Under the pieces are notes generated by a model that was not told the origin of the DNA, searched no databases, and saw nothing but the letters and a program-made list of their open reading frames with translations. Below are positions 44,598 to 52,041 of a stretch of DNA of 64,000 nt, in pieces. The stretch spans positions 6,568 through 70,567 of the forward strand of contig DASXRU010000251.1 in NCBI GenBank assembly GCA_036506395.1, given 5' to 3'. The translations under genes and the position numbers were made by a program. Each line of letters opens with the position of its first letter. The stretch's first letter is position 1. The stretch comes from DASXRU01 sp036506395 (GTDB taxonomy: Bacteria; Acidobacteriota; Blastocatellia; Pyrinomonadales; Pyrinomonadaceae).

Positions 44598-45119
44598 ATG
44601 TCAATCATCAGCGACGTGATCGACTCGACACGCGCCATCATCAAGGGGATGAGCGTTACACTGTCCTACATCCCCAAAACGAAACAGACAGTGCAATACC
44701 CGGAGGAGCCGGTAACGGTTCAGCCTCGTTATCGCGGCCAACACCTGCTGCACGTCGACGAGAATGGAAAGGAGAAATGCGTGGCGTGCTTTCTTTGCGC
44801 CGCTGCTTGCCCCTCGGAATGCATCTACATCGTCGCCAAAGACGATCCGCGCACGCCCGCTGAGCGCATCGGGGTGGATGAGCGCTACGCTGAGGTTTAC
44901 AACATCGATTACGGCCGCTGCATTTTCTGTGGCTATTGCGTGGAGGCTTGTCCCAAGGATGCAATCACGCATGGCTACAACTTCGAGCTTTCGGTTTACA
45001 ACCGCGCTGACCTGCTGAAGACGAAGGACGACTTGTTGATTACGAAGCAGGTCCAATCGAAAAACTATCGCGTGGCTTCTTCACACGAAGACGTAGACTC
45101 TGAGTACAAAGAAGTCTGA
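44598..45119 (+). CDS. nuoI: NADH-quinone oxidoreductase subunit I
   Basis: NuoI carries the N6a and N6b iron-sulfur clusters of complex I. The two ferredoxin motifs are Cys61/64/67/71 (CVACFLCAAACP) and Cys108/111/114/118 (CIFCGYCVEACPKDAI). The 173-residue length is normal. The other nuo genes are not in the window, so this copy stands apart from a nuo operon. Its stop codon directly touches the 45-kb heptad inverted repeat. Confidence 0.94.
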   Translation: MSIISDVIDSTRAIIKGMSVTLSYIPKTKQTVQYPEEPVTVQPRYRGQHLLHVDENGKEKCVACFLCAAACPSECIYIVAKDDPRTPAERIGVDERYAEVYNIDYGRCIFCGYCVEACPKDAITHGYNFELSVYNRADLLKTKDDLLITKQVQSKNYRVASSHEDVDSEYKEV

Positions 45120-45120
45120 G

Positions 45121-45404
45121 GGTCAGAGGTCAGAAGTCAGACGAGGCGGAGGGATGAAGGTGGAAGAATGAAGGCCCAAGATTTTCCATTTTTCATTTTT
45201 CATTTCTCATTTGCCATTAGCGAGTTCAAGTTGGAGGTTGCATTTCGAGTTGAATCACCATTGAACTCATCGCTCAGACCCTAAACACGCTAGTGACGAA
45301 CAATAATGGCAAATGAGAAATGAGAAATGACAAATGGAAAATCTTCACTTCAATCTTCCACCTTCATCCCTCCGCCTCCTCTGACCTCTGATCTCTGACC
45401 TCTG
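45121..45404. repeat. large inverted repeat built from 7-bp units (heptad family, type locus)
   Basis: The left arm 45121-45219 and right arm 45304-45404 are about 100 bp each and complementary at roughly nine positions in ten, with a 2-nt indel. Both arms can be read entirely in 7-bp steps (GGTCAGA units, then a GAAG-rich part, then CATT units). The 84-nt centre contains a further short inverted repeat (45221-45230 with about 45261-45273). The left arm begins right after the nuoI stop and the right arm ends 6 bp before the cyclase start. It fills the whole gap 45120-45410. Confidence 0.85.
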
Positions 45405-45410
45405 GTTCAT

Positions 45411-47246
45411 ATGGCCTACCGCGAATTCCATTATCGCTGGGAGTTCGATCTCCAATCGAGCCCGGAAGCACTCTGGCCCCTGGTTGCCAATACCAATCGT
45501 TTTAATCGAGATACCGGTGTGCCTCCGATCGAGCCAACCGACGACGGAGAAGAAATCGTAAATGCCCGGCGGCGGCTGCGCCTCTTCGTTTTCGGTTTGC
45601 CGGTCGAGTGGGAAGAGCAACCCTTTGAATGGATCAGGCCATTTCGCTTTGGAGTTGTTCGGCGATACCGGAAAGGCCCGATGGCCGAGATGCGCGTGCT
45701 CGCAGAATTGGCGCCGAACGAGAAGGGTGGCACCCATCTTACTTACCAGGTATTTGCTCGGCCGAAGACCCTCCTTGGACTCTTAGCCATTCCCGTGCAA
45801 ATAGGCGTTATGAGTAAACGAAGTTTCGTCGCGACATTTCGGCGATACGACCGGCTGGCCGCAAAAGGAGAGAACGTTGTCCGATCATCCGAACCAACCT
45901 TCGCTCCTGGAGGACGCGCGCGGCTGGCGCTGCTTGATGCAAAGCTGCGCTCGCAGATTGCCGATGCGACTCTCGCCGGCAAACTGATCGAGACGTTGAC
46001 TGAGGCAGATGAATTAACCCTCTCACGTATCCGGCCGTTCGCCCTGGCGGACTACTGGAAGGCGCCGCGAAAGGAGGTGCTGGCGGTTTGTTTGCAGGCG
46101 ACGCGAATTGGTTTGCTCGATCTTCAATGGGAATTGATTTGTCCGCACTGTCGCGGCGCGGTGCAGACGGCGGCATCGCTGGCGGGTGTGCACTCGCAAG
46201 CGGAGTGCGCCGGCTGCAATATTGACTTCACTGTTAATTTCGATCGATCAGTGGAACTGACCTTTCGTCCGAATCCTTCCATTCGCCAGGTGGAGAGTCG
46301 CTCATTCTGCATCGGCGGGCCGGAAATCACGCCGCACGTGATCGCGCAGCAGCTACTGCCTGCGGGAACCAGGCGTGAATTGCTGGTGCCACTCGAGGAG
46401 GGTCGATATCGTTTGCGCGCCCTGGCGTTGCCCGGGGGCCAATTCCTCGCGGCCGGCCCAAGCGGAGCAAAGGAAGCTGTCCTAATGGCTTCCGCCAGTG
46501 GTTGGTCTATCGGCGAGCTGAAATTGTCTTTGCAACCTTCATTGCGTTTTGAGAATGCCACCGACAGCGAACAGCTTTTCATTCTCGAGCGGATGGCGTG
46601 GAGCGATCAGGCAGCGACTGCCGCCGAGGTAACGGCGCTTCAGGTCTTCCGCGATCTTTTTGCCCATGAGGCCCTGCGTCCCGGCGATCAGATTTCAGTT
46701 GGCAGTCTAACGGTTCTCTTTACCGACCTGCGAAACTCGACCCAGATGTATCGAGAGATCGGCGACGCGACGGCGTTCGGACACGTGATGAATCACTTCG
46801 ATGTTTTGAAGCAGGCCATCGCGGATGAAGATGGCGCGCTGGTGAAAACAATAGGGGACGCTGTCATGGCCGTGTTTCGCCGGCCGGCGTCGGCTTTGCG
46901 CGCGATGTTGAAAGCGCAACAGACGCTGGCATCGCCGCCTGAGGGAATGCAACCGCTGACGTTAAAGGCCGGGCTGCACACGGGGCCATGCATCGCGGTA
47001 ACTCTGAACGATCGGCTGGATTATTTCGGCTCGACGGTAAACATGGCTGCGCGCCTGGAGAGTCTTTCCAGCGGCAATGACGTGATTGTTTCCACCGAGG
47101 TGTGCGCCGATCCGGAAGTAAAAGAGTTGCTGGAAGATCCTGAAAGTGGGCTGGTCTCAACCAGATTTGAAGTGCCGCTGAAGGGCTTCGCCGAAGAATG
47201 CTTCGAGCTCTGGCGCGTGGCCCGGGCAAATGCCGCCAGGGTTTAG
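45411..47246 (+). CDS. class III adenylate cyclase with SRPBCC-like and zinc-ribbon domains
   Basis: A protein of 611 residues. Residues 1-150 resemble an SRPBCC/polyketide-cyclase ligand-binding fold. A helical region (about 170-240) and a four-Cys zinc ribbon (C244/C247, C266/C269) are followed by a strand-rich domain (about 280-400), resembling the DUF5939 region attached to cyclases. The catalytic domain (about 430-600) has metal ligands Asp439 and Asp483, the adenine-selecting Lys479 and Asp537, and the transition-state Asn544 and Arg548. All are present, so an active cAMP-forming enzyme is likely. ATG 45411 lacks a visible ribosome site because the repeat arm occupies that position. Confidence 0.85.
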   Translation: MAYREFHYRWEFDLQSSPEALWPLVANTNRFNRDTGVPPIEPTDDGEEIVNARRRLRLFVFGLPVEWEEQPFEWIRPFRFGVVRRYRKGPMAEMRVLAELAPNEKGGTHLTYQVFARPKTLLGLLAIPVQIGVMSKRSFVATFRRYDRLAAKGENVVRSSEPTFAPGGRARLALLDAKLRSQIADATLAGKLIETLTEADELTLSRIRPFALADYWKAPRKEVLAVCLQATRIGLLDLQWELICPHCRGAVQTAASLAGVHSQAECAGCNIDFTVNFDRSVELTFRPNPSIRQVESRSFCIGGPEITPHVIAQQLLPAGTRRELLVPLEEGRYRLRALALPGGQFLAAGPSGAKEAVLMASASGWSIGELKLSLQPSLRFENATDSEQLFILERMAWSDQAATAAEVTALQVFRDLFAHEALRPGDQISVGSLTVLFTDLRNSTQMYREIGDATAFGHVMNHFDVLKQAIADEDGALVKTIGDAVMAVFRRPASALRAMLKAQQTLASPPEGMQPLTLKAGLHTGPCIAVTLNDRLDYFGSTVNMAARLESLSSGNDVIVSTEVCADPEVKELLEDPESGLVSTRFEVPLKGFAEECFELWRVARANAARV

Positions 47247-47285
47247 AGGACTTGTCCCGCCTCTTAACGAGGTTTGAATTTACCA

Positions 47286-47963
47286 ATGCCGCTAATCGAG
47301 ACGAGGGAAGTGTCGAAGATCTATCCGATGGGTACCACGCGGGTGGTGGCGTTGGACTCAGTTTCCATAGCGATAGACGAAGGCGAATTTGTCGCGATCC
47401 AGGGAACCTCGGGCTCAGGCAAGTCAACCCTGCTGAATCTGCTGGGCGGCCTCGATCGCCCGACGAGTGGCGAAGTACTGTTCGACTCAAAGTCACTGGC
47501 TCCGCTCGGCAAAAAGCAGATGGCGCAGTACCGCGGTCACTCAGTCGGCATGATCTTTCAAAACTTCAATCTGATCTCCACTATGAGCGCGGCCGAAAAC
47601 GTTCGGCTGGCCCTGGCCTTCGGCGGGCTGCGCGGCGCGCAGCGCCGCAAGCGGGCGCAGCAATTGCTGGAACGGGTCGGTCTGGGCGATCGAATGGACC
47701 ACCGGCCGTCGGAACTATCCGGCGGTGAGCAGCAGCGCGTGGCAATTGCCCGGGCGCTGGCAAACCAGCCGCGCGTTCTACTTGCCGATGAGCCAACCGG
47801 GAATTTAGACTCAACCCGCGCCCACGAACTGCTGGCGCTATTACGCGAGATGGTCGCCGATTCGCTGACGGTATTGCTGGTCACGCACGATCGCGAGCTC
47901 GCCACCAGCTTTGCGGACCGAATTATTTTGATGAAGGACGGACGCGTCTTCGCGGATAGATAA
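47286..47963 (+). CDS. ABC transporter ATP-binding protein (LolD/MacB type)
   Basis: A protein of 225 residues from ATG 47286; TTG 47274 is an alternative. Walker A GTSGSGKST is at 40-48, the Q-loop in MIFQNFNLI, the signature LSGGEQQ at 144-150, Walker B VLLADEP at 164-170 and the H-loop in LLVTHDRE. The sequence pattern (RVVALDSVS, GGLDRPTSGEV) is that of the LolD/FtsE/MacB exporter ATPases. The likely permease partner is at 49814, after the cNMP-binding and HAD genes. It follows the cyclase by 39 bp. Confidence 0.93.
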   Translation: MPLIETREVSKIYPMGTTRVVALDSVSIAIDEGEFVAIQGTSGSGKSTLLNLLGGLDRPTSGEVLFDSKSLAPLGKKQMAQYRGHSVGMIFQNFNLISTMSAAENVRLALAFGGLRGAQRRKRAQQLLERVGLGDRMDHRPSELSGGEQQRVAIARALANQPRVLLADEPTGNLDSTRAHELLALLREMVADSLTVLLVTHDRELATSFADRIILMKDGRVFADR

Positions 47964-47988
47964 TGATGGGTTGCGCGGGAGGTTAAAG

Positions 47989-48089
47989 AAGGAAGATTTT
48001 CCATTTGTCATTTCGTTCGTCATTAGCGTGTTGGGGTTTGCACGATGAGTTCGATGACAAATGATAAATGACAAATCTTCGCCTTCATC
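47989..48089. repeat. heptad inverted repeat between the ATPase and cNMP-binding genes
   Basis: The left arm 47989-48027 and right arm 48053-48089 are complementary in 7-bp steps (GAAGATT, TTCCATT and TGTCATT, with the opposite on the right). The arm and the loop sequence (CATTAGCG, then TTGG and GGTTTGCA-like) match parts of the 45-kb locus, so these two are copies of one element. The ribosome site of the next gene (AGAGG) lies just past the right arm. Confidence 0.7.
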
Positions 48090-48110
48090 AATGCATAAAG
48101 AGGTAACCCT

Positions 48111-49010
48111 ATGTCGAAAAATGCTCCCCCGGAAATGACACTAGAAGCGTTGCGATCGGTTCCTTTGTTTGCCGCGCTGGGCGATGAGGCCGCGCGCGAG
48201 TTGCGCAGTTTGCTGAAGGTGCGGGAAGTAAAAAGCGGCACCGTGCTCTTTCACGCAGGTGATTCGGGGGACGCGATGTACTTGATCGAAAGTGGTCGCG
48301 TGCGCATCAGCCTCAGGGACGAGGACAAGGAAGATGTTACGCTGGCTGAGCTGGCCGGTGGCGACTTCTTTGGCGAGATGGCTCTGATTGATGGCAAACA
48401 ACGTTCGGCCGACGCCAGCGTTTCTGAAGACGCTCGATTGGCTATCCTGGCCCGCGATAAGTTTCTCTCCTTCGTACGCAGCAATCCTGATGTGGCGCTG
48501 GAAATGCTGAGCGCAGTGACTACGCGTTTGCGCCGCACCGACGATCTGCTGCGCCGGCGTGTTTCGCGAAACGTTAATGAAGAACAAGCGGCTCGCTTGA
48601 CGGTAGCTGACCGGGCAGCCGATCTCCTCGCTGAGTTTGGCGGCAGCTGGAAATTTATTGGCGCTTCTATTGGCCTGATTCTTTTCTGGATTGGCTTGAA
48701 CTCGTACATCCTTATCAAGCGGTTCGATCCGCTGCCATTTCAAATGCTGAATCTTGTGCTGGCGGTGATTGCCGGATTGCAGGCCCCGATCATTATGATG
48801 TCGCAGAACCGGCAGGGGCAGAAGGACCGTCTGCGCGCCGACCTGGATTTTCAGGTGAACCTGAAGAACGAGCTTTCGCTGGCAGAAGTCTTGCGGCGAC
48901 TAGACGTGCTGGAAAGCGAGCGATTGCCGAGGTTGTTTGAAGAGCAGAATGCGCGGCTTAATTTAACCGGCGAGAGTCCAAAGTCCAATGCCCAATCCGG
49001 ACCTGGTTGA
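48111..49010 (+). CDS. cyclic-nucleotide-binding, DUF1003 membrane protein
   Basis: A protein of 299 residues. Residues 10-135 form a CRP-like cyclic nucleotide-binding domain. The phosphate-binding cassette is FFGEMALIDGKQRSADA, with Glu89, Arg98, Ser99 and Ala100, matching cAMP-type receptors. Residues 165-280 are a DUF1003-type domain with two transmembrane helices (WKFIGASIGLILFWIGLN; MLNLVLAVIAGLQAPIIMM) and a coiled C-terminus. There is no DNA-binding domain. The last dozen residues (ESPKSNAQSGPG) are encoded by the left arm of the next heptad repeat. It sits downstream of the cyclase in the same direction. Confidence 0.86.
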   Translation: MSKNAPPEMTLEALRSVPLFAALGDEAARELRSLLKVREVKSGTVLFHAGDSGDAMYLIESGRVRISLRDEDKEDVTLAELAGGDFFGEMALIDGKQRSADASVSEDARLAILARDKFLSFVRSNPDVALEMLSAVTTRLRRTDDLLRRRVSRNVNEEQAARLTVADRAADLLAEFGGSWKFIGASIGLILFWIGLNSYILIKRFDPLPFQMLNLVLAVIAGLQAPIIMMSQNRQGQKDRLRADLDFQVNLKNELSLAEVLRRLDVLESERLPRLFEEQNARLNLTGESPKSNAQSGPG

Positions 49011-49108
49011 TCTCGAGAAGCCCGCCCGCTATGTGGATCTGGTTATTTCAATTGTAATGCTCTGCCACTCGACATTGGACAGACGGCATCGGACCTCGGA
49101 CTTTAGAC
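48973..49108. repeat. heptad inverted repeat overlapping the end of the cNMP gene
   Basis: The left arm 48973-49005 contains AGTCCAA-like 7-mers; the right arm 49070-49108 has GGACTTT- and GGACCTC-like complements. The left arm is inside the coding sequence of the cNMP protein, the loop spans the stop codon at 49008-49010, and the right arm ends 5 bp before the HAD gene. Confidence 0.7.
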
Positions 49109-49113
49109 CGTAA

Positions 49114-49806
49114 ATGATCCAGGCAATCTTCTTCGATCTGAATGGCGTCATAATCGATGACGAGCCGATCCATCTCAGGGCCTACCGCGAAGTCTTAAAT
49201 GGCGAAGGCGTCGCCCTTTCGGACGAGGATTATTTTGCTTCGCTGGGTATGGATGATCCAACCTTTGTGCGAGCTGCGTTCGAGCGCGCACGGAAGCCAT
49301 TAACTAACAAAACCATGCACGAGGTCATCGCGCGCGAGCTGACATTACATCGAGAGCTCATTAGCTATGAACTGCCCGTCAGTGCCGGCGTTGTAACCTT
49401 CATCAAAGCAGCATCGCGTCGCTATCAACTTGGGGTTGTCAGCATGGCCCAACGCATCGAAGTAAATTATGTGTTGGATCTTGCGGCCGTCGCCACATGT
49501 TTTACGGTGGTCATAGCCGGCGAAGATGCGCCGGCCTGCAAACCCGATCCGGGCGCTTACCAACTGGCGTTGGAGCGCCTGAATGAAAAGCGCCGCGACC
49601 AGCGCCGGCTGCCGCTTTTGCCGGCGGAATGTCTCGTGATTGAAGATTCGCCACCGGGTATCCAGGCCGGCCGCGCTGCCGGTATGCGCACCATCGGGGT
49701 GACCAACACAGTTTCAGAAACTGCTTTGCGCAATGCCGGCGCCGAGGTTGTTACTGCCAACCTCGCCGACTGGAGCCTTGACGCAGTTCATCATCTCTTT
49801 GATTGA
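49114..49806 (+). CDS. HAD-superfamily hydrolase, beta-phosphoglucomutase-like
   Basis: A protein of 230 residues. It has an IA-type HAD fold with cap. Motif I is FFDLNGVIID: nucleophile Asp8 is present, but the +2 acid/base Asp is Asn10. Motif II Ser is in GVVSMAQ, motif III Lys in ACKPDPG and motif IV acids in VIEDSPPGI. The DxN form occurs in some HAD families, so it is not necessarily inactive, but the +2 Asp is usually needed for phosphatase and mutase activity. It lies between the cNMP-binding gene and the permease, with 7 bp to the latter. Confidence 0.83.
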   Translation: MIQAIFFDLNGVIIDDEPIHLRAYREVLNGEGVALSDEDYFASLGMDDPTFVRAAFERARKPLTNKTMHEVIARELTLHRELISYELPVSAGVVTFIKAASRRYQLGVVSMAQRIEVNYVLDLAAVATCFTVVIAGEDAPACKPDPGAYQLALERLNEKRRDQRRLPLLPAECLVIEDSPPGIQAGRAAGMRTIGVTNTVSETALRNAGAEVVTANLADWSLDAVHHLFD

Positions 49807-49813
49807 TTAACCA

Positions 49814-51310
49814 ATGTCCTTCTTCGATATCCTGCGACTATCGCTGCGCAATCTGCGCGAAGCGAAATTGCGTGCCGCGCTGACTTCGATGGGCGTGATC
49901 GTCGGCGTCGCGGTAATCGTGACGATGGTTTCATTCGGGCTGGGCTTGCAGCGGAACCTGCTTTCGCGATTCAAAGCGCTGGATCTTTTCAACGAGATTC
50001 GCGTCTTTGGCAAGAACGTGTTTTCCATGGCTGTCGCCGGCGTGGATCCCAAGTTGAGAAGAGACGAAACCCCGGGTGAGCGACGCGGTCCTGGTTTCAA
50101 ACCTGACAAGAGTCCCACGCGGATTCTGGACGACGCCGCGCTGGCGGAAATCGCCAAAATCCCGGGCGTCGCTTACGTCGCGCCTGACATCAGCTTCACC
50201 ACCTACGTACGGGCGAACGGCCGGGTCGTTCCTCTTTCCGTCAGTGGGACCTCGGTTCCCAATGCGTCGTCACGCTTCAAAGATTTCGTCGCCGGGCAGA
50301 TGATCGTCCGGCCCGACGCAGATGAGGCGGTTGTTGATGACGTCTTCGTCGAAACATTTGGTTTCGAAAAGCCGGCCGATGCGGTGGGCCAGACGATCGA
50401 ATTTCTTGCCGCTGCGAATGATAAGCAGGGCGGCGACAACCCTGGCGCGAACAAGAAATCCAACGCTGATGAAGAGGGAGGAACCGGCTTTTTCGGTCTG
50501 CCGCTGGGTGAAGAGGACAATTCCGCGCCGGAAAACAGCGTCGTGGGCCGTGCATTTCGCATCAGCGGGGTATTGAACACACAGCAAAAGGAAGGCGCGG
50601 GACAAGGCGGGCGAGTTGGGCTGATGTCCGGCGCCTCGATCTATATCCCTCTGGCCGCGGCGCATCAGTGGACCGTCGAGCACCGCAACCCCATGAGCGA
50701 AGTGGCGGTCGCGTTGGCGCGTCAAAGCGGACAAATGGGACAGGGCGAAACAGAAGGCTATTTCTCGGCAGTGGTTCGCGTGAACGATCCGGTAGTTCTC
50801 ACCGACGTGCGAAAGCGCTTGACCGAGCTTGGCTTCGGCAGTTTTTCAATCGTGGATCAGCTCGAGCAGATAAAAACTGTTTTTCTGATCATCGATTCGG
50901 CGCTGGGTTTGCTCGGCGGAATCTCGTTATTGGTAGCCTCATTTGGAATTGCGAACACAATGATAATGTCGATCCTCGAACGCACGCGGGAGATTGGCAT
51001 CATGAAAGCCATCGGCGCCGAAGATCGCCACATCAAAATGATCTTCTTCATTGAGGCAGCCGTGATTGGGCTCACCGGCGGCGTGATTGGATCATTGGCC
51101 GCCTGGGGAATTGACGCGGTGGCGAACCGTCTGGCGTACCGGTTCATTCTGAAACCGCAGGGTGCTTCGTTCGTCGATTTCTTTTCACTGCCGCCTTACT
51201 TGTGGCTGGGCGCGATTCTGTTCGCGCTGTCCGTTTCAATTGTTGCGGCTCTGTATCCTGCGGCGCGAGCTGCGCGGATCGATCCGGTGCGAGCGCTCAG
51301 GCATGACTAG
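49814..51310 (+). CDS. MacB/FtsX-type ABC transporter permease
   Basis: A protein of 498 residues with four transmembrane helices: one N-terminal (about 18-42, LTSMGVIVGVAVIVTMVSFGLG) and three C-terminal (about 362-390, 415-440 and 462-485). The large periplasmic domain between them (about 50-355) is the MacB core domain, with a disordered Gly/Asn/Asp-rich insert near 195-235. RTREIGIMKAIGA and the final PAARAARIDPVRALR are family signatures. With the ATPase at 47286 it would form a MacB-like exporter or mechanotransmission complex. Confidence 0.92.
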   Translation: MSFFDILRLSLRNLREAKLRAALTSMGVIVGVAVIVTMVSFGLGLQRNLLSRFKALDLFNEIRVFGKNVFSMAVAGVDPKLRRDETPGERRGPGFKPDKSPTRILDDAALAEIAKIPGVAYVAPDISFTTYVRANGRVVPLSVSGTSVPNASSRFKDFVAGQMIVRPDADEAVVDDVFVETFGFEKPADAVGQTIEFLAAANDKQGGDNPGANKKSNADEEGGTGFFGLPLGEEDNSAPENSVVGRAFRISGVLNTQQKEGAGQGGRVGLMSGASIYIPLAAAHQWTVEHRNPMSEVAVALARQSGQMGQGETEGYFSAVVRVNDPVVLTDVRKRLTELGFGSFSIVDQLEQIKTVFLIIDSALGLLGGISLLVASFGIANTMIMSILERTREIGIMKAIGAEDRHIKMIFFIEAAVIGLTGGVIGSLAAWGIDAVANRLAYRFILKPQGASFVDFFSLPPYLWLGAILFALSVSIVAALYPAARAARIDPVRALRHD

Positions 51311-51320
51311 GCAAAAGTTG

Positions 51321-51896
51321 TCAGGTTCCACCGGCAAGAGCTTTACCGCAGCGATTGCAGAAGCGGGCCGAGGAATCCTTTTGCGCCGCGCCGCACGAAG
51401 CACAGGTCAAACCCACGCGCATGTTGGCGCCGCAGATGGAACAGAAGGCCGAGCCCGCGCTGGTCGCCGTTCCGCAAGTGCCGCAACGGCCTGGTAATGG
51501 CGGCACGTAGCCGCCGGCCTTGCGCGCTATGTGGGATTCGATTATTTTCCATGCGTCTTCAGTCAATTTGTATTGCCAGTAGGCGCCGAGGGCCGGCACA
51601 GCAAGCAACAGACCTCCGGTAAGAATCATGGCGACCGCGGCGACCGCGGCTTTGTCGAGCCATTTTTGCATGCCGACTTCGACGCGCGTGCCACCGGGTT
51701 CCGGTGTGATTTTGATAGTGAGCGCCGCGGACAGACCGGTAAGGTCACGCCACGTGCTCGTCTTTCGCGCCTGCAACACGGCAGTGGCGGAGACGTGCAT
51801 GATCTGGACGTCAAAGTCTTCGTCGAAGAGCTGACGGAGTTCAGCTATCAACTTGGTAACGTCCGCTTCGACGCCGGGGTAATATCGGCTATCCAT
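51321..51896 (-). CDS. membrane-anchored double zinc-ribbon protein
   Basis: A protein of 191 residues. The N-terminal 85 residues are strand-rich and soluble (DVQIMHVSATAVLQAR). Transmembrane segments lie near 84-105. The C-terminus (about 136-185) carries two zinc ribbons with CGTCG/CSICG and CASCG/CNRCG knuckles. Such ribbon proteins are common in this lineage and bind unknown partners. It is convergent with the permease gene (10 bp) and divergent from the M28 peptidase. Confidence 0.75.
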   Translation of the reverse strand: MDSRYYPGVEADVTKLIAELRQLFDEDFDVQIMHVSATAVLQARKTSTWRDLTGLSAALTIKITPEPGGTRVEVGMQKWLDKAAVAAVAMILTGGLLLAVPALGAYWQYKLTEDAWKIIESHIARKAGGYVPPLPGRCGTCGTATSAGSAFCSICGANMRVGLTCASCGAAQKDSSARFCNRCGKALAGGT

Positions 51897-52041
51897 TTAT
51901 GATTCGGCTTCCTTTCGCTGCACCTGACTTTCCTATTCTACGAGAAAGCATGGAGCATTGTTCAATCGGTTTCTGAGTACGACGTGGGTGACAATGGATC
52001 GAGGTTCAACGCAACTGCTGACAACATCTGGGAGAAACAAA

